Assembly (NCBI RefSeq): GCF_014873495.1
Contig: NZ_JADBGF010000001.1
Span: forward strand, 1-64,000
Reading direction: 5' to 3'
From: Streptomyces stelliscabiei
Lineage (GTDB): Bacteria; Actinomycetota; Actinomycetes; Streptomycetales; Streptomycetaceae
Length of the DNA: 64,000 nt
Under the pieces are notes generated by a model, which worked only from the letters and a program-made list of their open reading frames with translations, did not search any database and was not told the DNA's origin. Shown in pieces: positions 1-8,202 of this stretch. Every line of letters starts with the position of its first letter. Position 1 is the stretch's first letter. Both the position numbers and the translations under genes were made by a program.

Positions 1-1
1 A

Positions 2-850
2 CCCCTGCCGCCCACCGAAGACCCCGCGGACCACTTCGACGCCTTCCACGCCGCGCGGGCCCGCACCGATCTCGTCGCCCGCCTGTACGAGGCGGCGATG
101 GGCGAGGACTACCCGCACGAAGTCAACGCCTCCAGCTCGTGTGACTGGCCCCTGCTCGGGCTGATGACGACCCGGCTGCGGATGCGCCCCGGGCAGACGC
201 TCGTGGACGCGGGATGCGGCACCGGCGGGATCGGGCTGTGGCTGGCCCGCGCCCTGAACGCCCGCCTGGACGGCATCGACATCTCACCCGTCGCCCTCGC
301 CCGCGCGACCAAGCGCCGCAGCCGGTTCGTGCCCGCCGACCGCGCCGCCTTCCACGTCGCCTCAATCGACGCAACCGGCCTGCCCGACCGTCACGCCCAC
401 GGCATCATCTGCATCGACGCCCTCAGCTTCACCCAGGACCGCGGCAAGGCGGTCCGCGAGCTGGGCCGCATCCTCGCGCCCGGCGGCCGCCTCACCCTCA
501 CCCGGTCCCTGCGCCCGGGCGCCGAACCCGCCTGGGAGGAGCAGGCCCATGCGGCCGGCCTCACCGTGGAGCACATCGACGAACGCCCCGGCGAACCGCC
601 CATGTGGGAGCGGCTCTACCAACTGTGGCTCGCGCACGCCGACGACCTGCACCGCGAACTCGGCGACCAGGCACGGTTCATGCTCCACGAGGCGCGCCGG
701 ATGCTGCCCGCCCTGAACGGCCGCCGCGCGGTACTGCTGACCCTGCGACGCCCCCCGACGCCACACGCAGAGGACGAGGAGGCCGATAGGATGCCCGAGC
801 CCGGCCGCCTGGCGGAGGGCACTGTGACCAGCGAGAGGACCCCGCAGTGA
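2..850 (+). CDS. Partial class I SAM-dependent methyltransferase (5' end missing)
   Basis: The frame is open from the left edge, and codons before the ATG at 98 read as normal protein (FHAARARTDLVARLY), so the true start lies outside the window. Motif I is DAGCGTGGIG (around 150-250 of the window), followed by an acidic residue in DGIDIS for SAM ribose binding; the motif IV region is IICIDALSF and a post-motif LAPGGRL follows. This is the usual Rossmann core of class I methyltransferases; the substrate cannot be read. The stop codon overlaps the GTG start of the next gene by 4 bases, so both are probably translationally coupled. About 30 C-terminal residues after the core are low complexity and probably disordered. 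Confidence 0.8.
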   Translation, partial: PLPPTEDPADHFDAFHAARARTDLVARLYEAAMGEDYPHEVNASSSCDWPLLGLMTTRLRMRPGQTLVDAGCGTGGIGLWLARALNARLDGIDISPVALARATKRRSRFVPADRAAFHVASIDATGLPDRHAHGIICIDALSFTQDRGKAVRELGRILAPGGRLTLTRSLRPGAEPAWEEQAHAAGLTVEHIDERPGEPPMWERLYQLWLAHADDLHRELGDQARFMLHEARRMLPALNGRRAVLLTLRRPPTPHAEDEEADRMPEPGRLAEGTVTSERTPQ

Positions 851-1860
851 GCCAGCGCAAGCACAGCCGCGCGGCGGTGTTCTCGGCCGGGTCCTGGGGC
901 ACGGCCGTCGCCAAAATCATGGCGGACGCCGGCAGCCGGGTCACCGTACACGCCCGCCGCCCCGAGATCGCCGACGCGATCAACACCGCCCACCGCAACC
1001 CGGCCTACTTCCCCGAGACCGAGCTTCCCGCTCTGCTCACGGCCACGACCGAGCCGGCGGCCGCCCTGGACGGCGCGGACTTCCTTATCCTGTCCATCCC
1101 GGCCCAGGCTCTGCGCGAGAACCTGACCGCGTGGGCACCGCTCATCGCAGCGGACACCGTGGTCGTGTCGCTGATGAAGGGCATCGAGACCGCAAGCGGA
1201 AAGCGCGCCAGTCAGATCATCGCCGAGGTGACCGGCATCGGCGCGGAGCGGATCGCGGTGCTGTCCGGGCCGAACCTGGCAGGCGAGATCATGCAAGGGC
1301 AGCCGGCAGCCGCCACCGTCGCCTGCCCGGACGACCATGTCGCCCGACGCGTCCAGACGGCCTGCCTCACCCCGTACTTCCGGCCCTACACCAGCAGCGA
1401 CGTCGTCGGCTGCGAGATGGGCGGTGCGGTCAAGAACGTCATCGCGCTCGCCGTGGGCATCGCCACCGGCATGGGCATGGGCCACAACGCCACCGCCATG
1501 CTCATCACCCGCGGACTCGCGGAGACCACCCGCCTGGCCGTGGCCATGGGCGCCAGCCCGGTCACCCTCGCAGGCCTGGCCGGACTCGGCGACCTCGTCG
1601 CCACGTGTTCCTCACCGCGTTCACGCAACCGCACCTTCGGCACCCACCTGGGCCAGGGCATGAGCGTCGAGGAGGCCACAGCCGCCACCCGGCAGACCAC
1701 CGAAGGCGTCAAGTCCGCAGGGGCCGTCCTCGAACTCGCCCGCGCCCACGGCGTCGAGATGCCGATCACGGACATCGTCTCCGCACTCCTGCACGAGAAG
1801 GTCACGCTCGATGAGGCCGCCGCCGCACTCATGCAGCGGCCCCCCAAGCCCGAGCACTGA
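847..1860 (+). CDS. GpsA-like NAD(P)-dependent glycerol-3-phosphate dehydrogenase
   Basis: The 337-residue length and order match GpsA: an N-terminal Rossmann fold, LSGPNLAGEI, the catalytic Lys region GAVKNVIALAVG and a C-terminal helical domain. GpsA reduces dihydroxyacetone phosphate to sn-glycerol-3-phosphate. The dinucleotide loop reads SAGSWGTA instead of the usual GAGSWGTA, so the first Gly of GxGxxG is Ser. The gene sits in an accessory operon next to a methyltransferase and membrane proteins, so it is probably a second, specialised paralogue rather than the housekeeping enzyme. Start GTG at 847 overlaps the upstream stop (GTGA). A role in making a phosphoglycerol unit for an envelope or natural product is inference. 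Confidence 0.8.
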   Translation: MSQRKHSRAAVFSAGSWGTAVAKIMADAGSRVTVHARRPEIADAINTAHRNPAYFPETELPALLTATTEPAAALDGADFLILSIPAQALRENLTAWAPLIAADTVVVSLMKGIETASGKRASQIIAEVTGIGAERIAVLSGPNLAGEIMQGQPAAATVACPDDHVARRVQTACLTPYFRPYTSSDVVGCEMGGAVKNVIALAVGIATGMGMGHNATAMLITRGLAETTRLAVAMGASPVTLAGLAGLGDLVATCSSPRSRNRTFGTHLGQGMSVEEATAATRQTTEGVKSAGAVLELARAHGVEMPITDIVSALLHEKVTLDEAAAALMQRPPKPEH

Positions 1861-1934
1861 CCCCCGGCGCCCCGCCACACTCGCGGCGGCGCCCCTCACC
1901 ACGTCACCCTCCCCATCACGGAGGCCCCTTTCCC

Positions 1935-2285
1935 ATGCACGCATCTGTGCTGTCCGCTGTCCAACTCGCCGTCACCGCCGGCCTCGTGGGCTGGATGCTC
2001 ACCGGGTTCACGAGCCTGCCCGGCAGGTGGCTGCGCTGGAAAATGTTCTGCCGCGCCCGCTTCACGATCATCACCCTCGACGGCACCAAGAACGGCCACA
2101 CCGAACCGGTGAACCCCTACCGCTACCTCTCCCCAGGCAGCTTCCTCCTCAGCCCCGAACGGCTCCAGACGATCATCACCCACCTGACCCGCCCCGGCGG
2201 GTACGACCGGATCGACGGCCGCGGACGAGTCCTCTCCACGCAGGGCGAGCAGCCGATCGAGGTGATTGACAGTGTGGTTCGTTGA
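1935..2285 (+). CDS. Small protein with one N-terminal membrane segment, unknown function
   Basis: The 116-residue product begins with a hydrophobic stretch (about residues 5-27, ending GWMLTGFTSLP) that reads as a membrane anchor or uncleaved signal, followed by a basic segment (RWLRWK) and a soluble tail with no motif I recognise. A GGAGG sequence lies about 10 bases before the ATG. It overlaps the next gene by 14 bases, and its position between the GpsA-like gene and the HTTM-like gene suggests one transcript. I cannot assign a function. Confidence 0.6.
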   Translation: MHASVLSAVQLAVTAGLVGWMLTGFTSLPGRWLRWKMFCRARFTIITLDGTKNGHTEPVNPYRYLSPGSFLLSPERLQTIITHLTRPGGYDRIDGRGRVLSTQGEQPIEVIDSVVR

Positions 2286-3126
2286 CGCCCTCGCCTCCGG
2301 GTTCCAGCACCCCACCGATCCCGGACGGCTCCACCTGTTCCGCATCCTCTACGGCACCGTCTGCACCCTGCGGTTCGCCCTCTCCTTCGGCCAGGGCGGA
2401 TGGGACCGGTTCGCCCCCGGCTCACTCAGCACCCACACCGCCGAGCAGCGCTTCGGCCCCGTACGGGCCCGGCTCCTGAGCGGCGCCTACCGGCCCGTGC
2501 TGATCGCCCGCACGATGGCGGCCGCCGCCTTCGCGGCGGGTCTGGCGCCCCGGGCGGCGCTCGTGATGGTCCTGGCCGGTGCCGCGATGGAGCTGTGCTA
2601 CCTCAAGAGCCCCAACGCCGTGCGCTACACCCTGCTCACCGGCGGCTGCCTCCTCGTCGCCGGCGACCTCGGCCACGGACCAGGGATCGAGCACGGCTCC
2701 AGCACGGCCAACACCTGGGCACTGTGTCTCCTCGTGCTGATCACCACCGACGTCTACTGGAACAGCGCCTGGCACAAACTCACCTCCCCACAGTTCCGCA
2801 CCGGCCTCTACCTGGCCCAATGGGTCCACACCTACACCCAGGTCAAAGACCGGCTTCCCTACCGGGGCCAGCACGCCATCCCCGCCCCCGTCCGCCGCCA
2901 CATGGGCAACCTCACCAGCCGGGACGTCCGCCTGTGGCGCCTGGTGGCCACGACCGTCATCACCGCGGAAATCACCCTGCCACCCGCCCTGCTCATCGAA
3001 CAGACCACGCCCTACGCCATCGCCACCGGCATCACGATGCACGCCGCCTTCACCTGCCTCAAACCCCGCCAACTCATCACCTTCTCCGGCCTCACCGCCG
3101 GCACCTACACAGCCTTCGCCCCCTGA
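2272..3126 (+). CDS. HTTM-like multi-pass membrane protein
   Basis: The product has several hydrophobic segments and the pattern YWNSAWHKLTSPQFRTGLY, which resembles the conserved segment of the HTTM domain (the fold shared with vitamin K-dependent gamma-carboxylase). I prefer the GTG at 2272, because a GAGGTG ribosome site sits 7 bases before it; a TTG at 2266 is too close to that site. The gene is last in the plus-strand run and is followed by a strong hairpin at 3145-3191. Family membership is by pattern only; catalytic residues of true carboxylases were not checked and the reaction is unknown. Confidence 0.6.
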   Translation: MWFVDALASGFQHPTDPGRLHLFRILYGTVCTLRFALSFGQGGWDRFAPGSLSTHTAEQRFGPVRARLLSGAYRPVLIARTMAAAAFAAGLAPRAALVMVLAGAAMELCYLKSPNAVRYTLLTGGCLLVAGDLGHGPGIEHGSSTANTWALCLLVLITTDVYWNSAWHKLTSPQFRTGLYLAQWVHTYTQVKDRLPYRGQHAIPAPVRRHMGNLTSRDVRLWRLVATTVITAEITLPPALLIEQTTPYAIATGITMHAAFTCLKPRQLITFSGLTAGTYTAFAP

Positions 3127-3144
3127 TCTCTCGCCGACAAGATC

Positions 3145-3191
3145 AGTCGTGCCCCGCCAGACCCCTCACGGGAAACCGGCGGGGCACGACT
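3145..3191. terminator. Hairpin terminator between convergent genes
   Basis: Two perfect 14-base arms (AGTCGTGCCCCGCC and its complement) at 3145-3158 and 3178-3191 enclose a 19-base loop. It lies between the end of the plus-strand HTTM-like gene and the end of the minus-strand methyltransferase, so it may serve both directions. There is no T-run, which is usual for actinomycete terminators. Confidence 0.75.
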
Positions 3192-3238
3192 GCATCCGGG
3201 CCCCAGCCGGCTTCGGCCGCTCATAGACAGCCCCGCCC

Positions 3239-3940
3239 TTAAGACGGGTGGTACGCGCTCACCAGCAGGGTGTCGGCGGTGCGAGGCCCGCCGGTGGCGG
3301 TGGGCAGCACGTCAACAGTGATGTCGGTAAATCCGGCCTCGTCGAGCAGCTTGGTCCACACGTGCTCCTGGAGGACCCAGCGGCGCATTGTGGTGGTTCG
3401 GCCGTCCGGTGTCTTTGCCGGAATGTCGGCGGCCGTGGCATCGGGCTGGGCAGGTGCCCTGTTCAGGTAGTGGGCGAGGGTTGCGAACACCAGTCGTCCG
3501 CCCGGCTTGAGGGCGGCGGCCGCCGCAGGCAGCAGCTCGCGCGGGTCGGTGAAGTCCACGGCGCCGAAGACGCTGTACAACACGTCGTACGCGCACGTCA
3601 TCGCCTGCAGGTGGGGCACCGCGTCGGACTGCACGATGCGCAGGCGCGGAGCGAGGTGGGTATAGAGGTCGGCTGCCATGGCGTGCTGGGCGGGCGAGGC
3701 GTCGACGGCGACGATCCGGGCCGGCTGGTGATGGACGGCCAGGTGCGCTGCATGCCGGGATGTGCCGGCGCCGAGGTCGCCCACACAGCGGCCGGTCAGC
3801 TCCCCGAGGACCTCGGGACCGGGCCCGGCGTCCTGGCCCCAACTCCAGTAGAAGGTGCCGGGAACGGCGCGGTCACTGGTGGCGCGGGCGCGGCCGTAGT
3901 GGTGCCAGAGGTCTGCGGTGCTGGTGGTCACCCGGACCAT
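3239..3940 (-). CDS. Class I SAM-dependent methyltransferase, copy A
   Basis: The 233-residue product has motif I GDLGAGTSRHAAHLA, an acidic partner in VAVDASP, the segment DVLYSVFGAVDF and the post-motif LKPGGRLVF, which together define a small-molecule class I methyltransferase. ATG start in the context ATGGTCCGGGTG. A second intact copy of closely similar sequence lies at 50911-51609, followed there, as here, by the same two genes in the same order. The substrate is unknown. The trio looks like a conserved unit: methyltransferase, small protein read in the same direction, and a divergent XRE regulator. Confidence 0.8.
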   Translation of the reverse strand: MVRVTTSTADLWHHYGRARATSDRAVPGTFYWSWGQDAGPGPEVLGELTGRCVGDLGAGTSRHAAHLAVHHQPARIVAVDASPAQHAMAADLYTHLAPRLRIVQSDAVPHLQAMTCAYDVLYSVFGAVDFTDPRELLPAAAAALKPGGRLVFATLAHYLNRAPAQPDATAADIPAKTPDGRTTTMRRWVLQEHVWTKLLDEAGFTDITVDVLPTATGGPRTADTLLVSAYHPS

Positions 3941-4050
3941 CCTGGCGGCCTCAACCGGGCCGTGGGCCGGTTCGCCGAAATCTCACCCGGGCGTGCCGTC
4001 GGGCCCCAGCCGTGCGGCCGGGGCCCGAGGCGCTCGTAGCTGCGGCGTGA

Positions 4051-4521
4051 TCAGTGCGAGTCGCTGCCGGGGTGGCACGGGCCGCAGTCGGCGGCGTCCG
4101 TCCACAACGGCAGGTCGACCTCCCAGCCGTCGGCGGCGACGATGTGGGCCGTCTTGATCACGGAGCCGTCGTTCTTCATGTCCACCTTGGGCACGTGGTG
4201 CAAGAACTGTCCGCCGTTGAACTTCTCGCACAGCTCGGCGTACGCGACCGTGTCCAGGATGACCGTGTGGACGCCGATGTCGACGAGCTTGCTGGGCGCC
4301 AGCCCCAGCCGCTCGCCCCGGTGGTTCATCGCGGTCAGCAGGTAGGCGTAGCCCTGACCGAGGACCCGGGCGGCCATGACCGAGTCGTAGGGGTAGTCCC
4401 GGATGAGGAGCCCGACCTGCTTCTCCCACAGGTCGGCCGGCACGACGTTGCGTGCGTAGCGGACCGGGCCGGTCGCCGGGTCTGCGGCCCAAGGGGATGC
4501 AACAGCGGCGGTGGCTGCCAT
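4051..4521 (-). CDS. Small GRDP-like protein with C-terminal CGPCH, copy A
   Basis: I place the start at the ATG at 4521, which has GGAGGC 5 bases upstream, giving 156 residues; a longer reading upstream crosses the divergent promoter. The core LVDIGVHTVILDTVAYAEL followed by FLHHVP and ending in LWTDAADCGPCHPG resembles small actinomycete proteins often named glycine-rich domain-containing; that match is from memory and moderate. The CGPCH motif could bind a metal or act as a redox pair. There is no signal peptide, so the protein should be cytoplasmic. It is divergent from the XRE regulator and probably controlled by it. The copy at 51720-52191 is frameshifted. Confidence 0.65.
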   Translation of the reverse strand: MAATAAVASPWAADPATGPVRYARNVVPADLWEKQVGLLIRDYPYDSVMAARVLGQGYAYLLTAMNHRGERLGLAPSKLVDIGVHTVILDTVAYAELCEKFNGGQFLHHVPKVDMKNDGSVIKTAHIVAADGWEVDLPLWTDAADCGPCHPGSDSH

Positions 4522-4612
4522 GGGGTGCCTCCGATGGACGGTGCCCCGCGGCGCGGGGCGGTGCACCGAGCACACCGCGCCGACCGGCCTCGCGGTGATC
4601 AACTCTCCATCT

Positions 4613-4639
4613 GTGCAAGGCGTTTGCACGTCGTGCAAG
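4613..4639. promoter_or_regulatory. Candidate operator in the divergent promoter, TGCA-rich
   Basis: An inverted pair GTGCAA/TTGCAC with a 5-base spacer (4613-4629) is followed by a third half-site GTGCAAG at 4633-4639, midway between the divergent starts at 4521 and 4709. The equivalent stretch in the second copy near 52280-52310 keeps the pattern with two changes. This is a likely binding site for the adjacent XRE regulator; that is inference from position and symmetry. Confidence 0.5.
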
Positions 4640-4708
4640 CGGCCTCGACGCGCCCGGCCAGCGTCCGTAGCGTGGAGGCCCCCTGTCTGTGCGGTGTGGG
4701 AGGGACGC

Positions 4709-5962
4709 GTGCCCGTTGACCCGCTCTGGAACAGCACGACAGCACGGCAGTTAGCCGCGCAGCGGCGCCCCGGCGCGCTCATCCGGCTCGGACGCCAGCA
4801 CCACTGCTGGACGCTGACCGTGCTTGCTGACCGGATCGGCTGCTCGGCCGCGACCGTCTCCCGTCTGGAGCGCCGCACCCGGATCACTGACCTGGCCCTG
4901 GTGCACCGTGCCGCACGGGAAGTCGGCGTGCCCGCACACGTCCTCATGACATCCCTCGCGCCACCGCCCGCTACGGTAACGACGGCCACTAGAGTGACTG
5001 CCAGTCAGCGTGACGCCGAGGAGGACCCCATGCGCCGCCGTACGCTGCTTGCCGCCACAGCGGCCGCAGGCCCCGCCGCCCTGCTGACGGGCCTGGACGA
5101 CGCTCTGGCCAGCACCCCCGCCCCGTCCGGTGCCGGGCCGCTGGACGGTCGTCTGGCGGGCGCCCGCGCACTGTACGACCGCGGCGCGCACGCACGGCTC
5201 CTGGTCGCCCTGCCCGGCCTCATCGCCGACGCGCATCAGGGCGCCGTCTCCCGCCGCAGTCTCGACCAGGCCCGGCTGTCCGCCGTGTACAGCCTCGCCT
5301 CCGCCGTGCTCATCAAGCTCGGCTCCTACGACCGCGCCCGGCTCACCGCGGACCGTGCCCGTACCTGGGCCGAGATCTCCGGCTCCCCGCTCGCAGCCGC
5401 GGCCGCAGCACGGGAGTTGGCCATCGTGCTGCGCCACCAGGACCAGCACGGCGCCGCTCAGCGCCTGATGTCCTCGGCAACCGACGACCTCGAGGCGAGC
5501 GGGCTGCGCACCGACGCCACGGCCGCCGCCTACGCACAGATGCTGTGCACCCTGGCCTACACCGCCGCTCGGGCCGGGCAGCGTAACCAGGCCCTGGCGA
5601 TGACCGAGGAGGCCCGCTGCGCCGCCAGCCGACTGCCCCAGGCCGCTCCGCCCGGCCGGCTGTTCGCCATCAGCCCGGCCGCCGTCGACCTGTACGCGGT
5701 CGGCGTGCACTGGGCCCTCGGTGACGCCGGCGCCGCCCTGGACGCCGGGAAGAACCTGCGGCCCGAGCAGTTCCCGACCGCCGAGCGCAAGGCCCGCCTG
5801 GGCACCGACATGGCGCGCGCCTGGTGGGCCTGGCAGCGGCCCGAGCAGACCGCCCGCGCGCTGCTGGACGCCTATAGGGCCAGCCCCGGCGAAGTCCGCG
5901 ACCGGCCCGCGATCCGCCGCATCGTCACCGAGCTCGCCGACCGGCGGTTGCCCTTGCCGTAA
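4709..5962 (+). CDS. XRE-family regulator with C-terminal TPR-like region, copy A
   Basis: Start GTG at 4709 has GGGAGGGA just upstream. Residues about 15-80 form a Cro/C1-type helix-turn-helix (TVLADRIGCSAATVSRLERR). After a linker with a basic-hydrophobic patch (MRRRTLLAAT) the rest is a run of alanine-rich helices typical of TPR-like ligand-binding halves of Streptomyces XRE regulators (417 residues total). It is transcribed divergently from the GRDP-like gene, with a candidate operator between them. The second copy at 52380-52691 keeps only the HTH half and is cut shortly before the point where this linker begins. Confidence 0.8.
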   Translation: MPVDPLWNSTTARQLAAQRRPGALIRLGRQHHCWTLTVLADRIGCSAATVSRLERRTRITDLALVHRAAREVGVPAHVLMTSLAPPPATVTTATRVTASQRDAEEDPMRRRTLLAATAAAGPAALLTGLDDALASTPAPSGAGPLDGRLAGARALYDRGAHARLLVALPGLIADAHQGAVSRRSLDQARLSAVYSLASAVLIKLGSYDRARLTADRARTWAEISGSPLAAAAAARELAIVLRHQDQHGAAQRLMSSATDDLEASGLRTDATAAAYAQMLCTLAYTAARAGQRNQALAMTEEARCAASRLPQAAPPGRLFAISPAAVDLYAVGVHWALGDAGAALDAGKNLRPEQFPTAERKARLGTDMARAWWAWQRPEQTARALLDAYRASPGEVRDRPAIRRIVTELADRRLPLP

Positions 5963-6074
5963 ACCTCATCCGCCGAGGTGGGAGCCGGTGTGCGGGATGC
6001 GCGGGTTCTCGAGCACGGACGCTGGAATCGGTGCTCTCGCGGGACTGGCGATCACCTCGGCATGATGGCTGGTC

Positions 6075-6416
6075 GTGCTGCTGCGACTGGCTTACCTGAC
6101 CGTGACGAACACGTTCGCCGTGCTGCGCCTGCTGCCCATGAGCGACCGGGACAAGGACACGGAGATTCTCGCCCTCCGGCATCAGATCACGGTGCTGGAG
6201 CGCCAACTCGGTGGCGGGAAGGTTCGGTTCTCCCCGAACGGTCGCGCGTTCCTGGCGGCGTTGCTGCACTGCCTGCCCTCGCAGGTGCTGCGCAGGATAC
6301 GGCTGGTGGTGCGTCCGGACACCGTGCTGCGCTGGCACCGTGATCTGGTCGCACGCCGCCACGATGCGCGCTCCCGGCCCAAGCGCCCGGGAAGGCCGCG
6401 GACCGTGCGCTCCATC
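6075..6416 (+). pseudogene. 5' fragment of an integrase-core transposase, cut by IS3
   Basis: The 114 residues (LAYLTVTNTFAVLRLLP, DTEILALRHQITVLERQL, RPGRPRTVRSI) match the N-terminal part of the Streptomyces transposases that carry an integrase core. The frame ends in a TGA that is supplied by the first bases of the IS3 inverted repeat at 6417, so the gene was truncated exactly at the insertion. The catalytic domain is not found on the far side of the IS. Confidence 0.75.
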
Positions 6417-6449
6417 TGAAGTTCCCCCCGCGAACTGGACAGCGGGTGT

Positions 6450-7358
6450 TTACGCTGCCGGGACGAGGCTCTGCCTGAGCAAGGATCTCGTTTCGAGCGG
6501 GGTGACGTACCCGTAGTCGGGGTGTCGACGGAGCCGGCTGCGGTTGTACTCGACCTCGACGTAGCGGAAAACGTCGGCCCGGGCGGCCTCGCGGGTCTCC
6601 CACATGGTCGTCCCGATCTCTGCTTTCAGGATGGCGAACCAGCTTTCCGCGGCGGCATTATCGTAACAAGAGCCGACGCGCCCCATCGACTGCCTCATGT
6701 GCAACTTGCGTATTTCGCTGCGGAATTCGTCACTCGTGTACTCGCTGCCGCGATCCGTATGCATGACGCAACCCTGCTCCAGGCCGCCACGCCCCGCCGC
6801 CATCCGCAAGGCGGCGACCGGCAGCTCTGCGCGATGGTGGTCGGCCATCGCCCAGCCGACCACCTCCCGCGTCGCGAGATCGATACAAGTCGCCAGATAC
6901 AACTTCCCTTCCAGCGTGCTGAGTTCAGTCATGTCACCGACGAGCCGCATCCCTGGCCGGGGCGCGGTGAAGTCCCGGCCGATCAGGTCGAGCGCGAACA
7001 CCGCCCGCTTCGCCTGCCGGGTCAGGCCCCGCCGCCGACGGCGGGTGATCCCGACGATCCGGTGCTTGCGCATCAGCCGTTCGATCTTCTTGGAGTTCAC
7101 CACCCGCCCGGCCCGCCGCAGGGCGGCGTGGATCCGCGGGACTCCGTAGGCACCGCGAGATCCGGCGTGAAGCACCCGGATCTCGCCCACCAGCACCTCC
7201 TCGGCCCGCTCCCGCACCGTCCGGGCCGGCCGTGACGCCCTGTGCGCGTAGTAGGTGGAACGGGGCACTCCCAGCACACGGCACAGAAACACAACGCTGT
7301 GACCTGCAGAATTACCCTCCGATGCCTTCTCCGCATCGATGAAACGACACCGTTCCAC
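6450..7358 (-). CDS. IS3 transposase orfB (DDE integrase core)
   Basis: The 302-residue protein carries an HTH_21-like N-terminus (GVPRSTYYAHRAS) and an rve core with the three acidic residues in VGDMTELST, MHTDRGSEYTS and DNAAAESWFA. It appears intact. GTG start at 7358, 5 bases after the stop of orfA; in this family a programmed -1 shift usually fuses the two, but I see no classic A6G heptamer, so independent or coupled start is possible. Confidence 0.9.
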   Translation of the reverse strand: MERCRFIDAEKASEGNSAGHSVVFLCRVLGVPRSTYYAHRASRPARTVRERAEEVLVGEIRVLHAGSRGAYGVPRIHAALRRAGRVVNSKKIERLMRKHRIVGITRRRRRGLTRQAKRAVFALDLIGRDFTAPRPGMRLVGDMTELSTLEGKLYLATCIDLATREVVGWAMADHHRAELPVAALRMAAGRGGLEQGCVMHTDRGSEYTSDEFRSEIRKLHMRQSMGRVGSCYDNAAAESWFAILKAEIGTTMWETREAARADVFRYVEVEYNRSRLRRHPDYGYVTPLETRSLLRQSLVPAA

Positions 7359-7363
7359 GGTGT

Positions 7364-7669
7364 CTACCTCATCTTGTCCTGCGCGAAGAAGGCGGTCGCT
7401 TTTCCCAGAACCTCGATCGTGGCCTCCTGCTCGCGAACCTTCCGCCGCAGCCGGACCAACTCCTCACGCTCCGCAGTGGTCAAAGCCCCGGCGGGTCCCT
7501 CACCGCGGTCGACCTGCGCCTGCTTCACCCACCCGCGCAGCCCTTCGGGACTCACGCCCAGATCCCTCGCGACCTCGGTGACCGTCTTCTCCGACGACAA
7601 CGCCAAGGCGACCGCGTCCCGCTTGAACTCGGCCGTGTACCGCTTACTCATGTTGCTCTTGCTACTCAC
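7364..7669 (-). CDS. IS3 transposase orfA (HTH_Tnp_1)
   Basis: The 101-residue product has the usual orfA order: KRYTAEFKRDAVALA, then the helix-turn-helix TEVARDLGVSPEGLRGWV, then a leucine-rich coil (EELVRLRRKVREQEATIEVL). It binds the IS ends and partners orfB. It is intact and lies directly upstream of orfB. Confidence 0.9.
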   Translation of the reverse strand: MSSKSNMSKRYTAEFKRDAVALALSSEKTVTEVARDLGVSPEGLRGWVKQAQVDRGEGPAGALTTAEREELVRLRRKVREQEATIEVLGKATAFFAQDKMR

Positions 7670-7739
7670 TACCTGTGACTGCTTCCTCCGGGATCATCCG
7701 TCCCAGTATCAAGCTGTCCGGCCGGCAGGGGGAGCCTCA

Positions 7740-7925
7740 TTCTGCTTGTTCGCCGGAGATGGATTGTTCGCGGGGTCCTTACGTCCGGCGGCCAGCCGCC
7801 GGACCCGAATCTCGGTGCCGTCGATGGTGCCTGTCTTCCCAATGATGACGAGATGGTCCACGACCTGGGCCAAGGCCCGGAGACGAACCCCCTGTCGACG
7901 GTCATGTAATTCCCCACCTCAAGTG
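7740..7925 (-). pseudogene. Remnant of an IS5-type transposase
   Basis: On the minus strand one frame reads GVRLRALAQVVDHLVIIG then KTGTIDGTEIRVRRLAAGRKD and NKQN, matching the first catalytic block (IDGTEI) of an IS5-type transposase. Homology stops exactly at the IS3 end at 7739, and an upstream stop near 7922 closes the other side. Only about 60 codons remain. Confidence 0.65.
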
Positions 7926-7995
7926 GGTTCGGCGTCAGCCGATTCCCCATCCTCGCGCTCATGTTTCCCAACGGGAACGGCGGTCGCGAACGGCA

Positions 7996-8202
7996 CTACG
8001 GAACGGCGGCTGCCGCCTTGGGGGTGGCAGCCAGCCGCAGGCCGACTTCTACGAGGGCCCAGCCGAGACGGGTACGGAGGTCCTGGGAGCGCCGGGCCGC
8101 TGCGGCGAGACGGTACGCGTCAGCTTCGGCACGGAGTTCAGCGGCGCGGACATGGTGCAGGGCAAGGTGCATCTCGGGACGCATCGGACTGTGGCCTTTC
8201 AC
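7996..8202 (-). CDS. Small helical protein co-encoded with ArsR-like regulator
   Basis: The 68 residues include LHHVRAAELRAEADAYRL and LRTRLGWALVEVGLRL, an amphipathic helical pattern I associate with small proteins that follow ArsR-type genes in Streptomyces. It overlaps the end of the regulator by 4 bases, so it is likely translated from the same message. No enzymatic motif; function unknown. Confidence 0.6.
   Translation of the reverse strand: MKGHSPMRPEMHLALHHVRAAELRAEADAYRLAAAARRSQDLRTRLGWALVEVGLRLAATPKAAAAVP

Larger units (their letters stand above)
6417..7739 (-). mobile_element. IS3-family insertion sequence, 1323 bp
   Basis: The two ends are imperfect 27-base inverted repeats: 6417-6443 and the complement of 7713-7739 both follow the pattern TGA-x-G-x-TCCCCC-x-GC then GGACAGC. 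Inside are orfA and orfB in IS3 arrangement. The three bases flanking each end do not match (ATC against TTC), and the flanks belong to two different transposons, so the insertion site has been rearranged or one side deleted. Confidence 0.85.

Noticed and set aside
4522..4989. N-terminal extension of the GRDP-like gene into the XRE gene
   Set aside because: It crosses the divergent promoter and is the shadow of the regulator's HTH; ATG 4521 has a good ribosome site.
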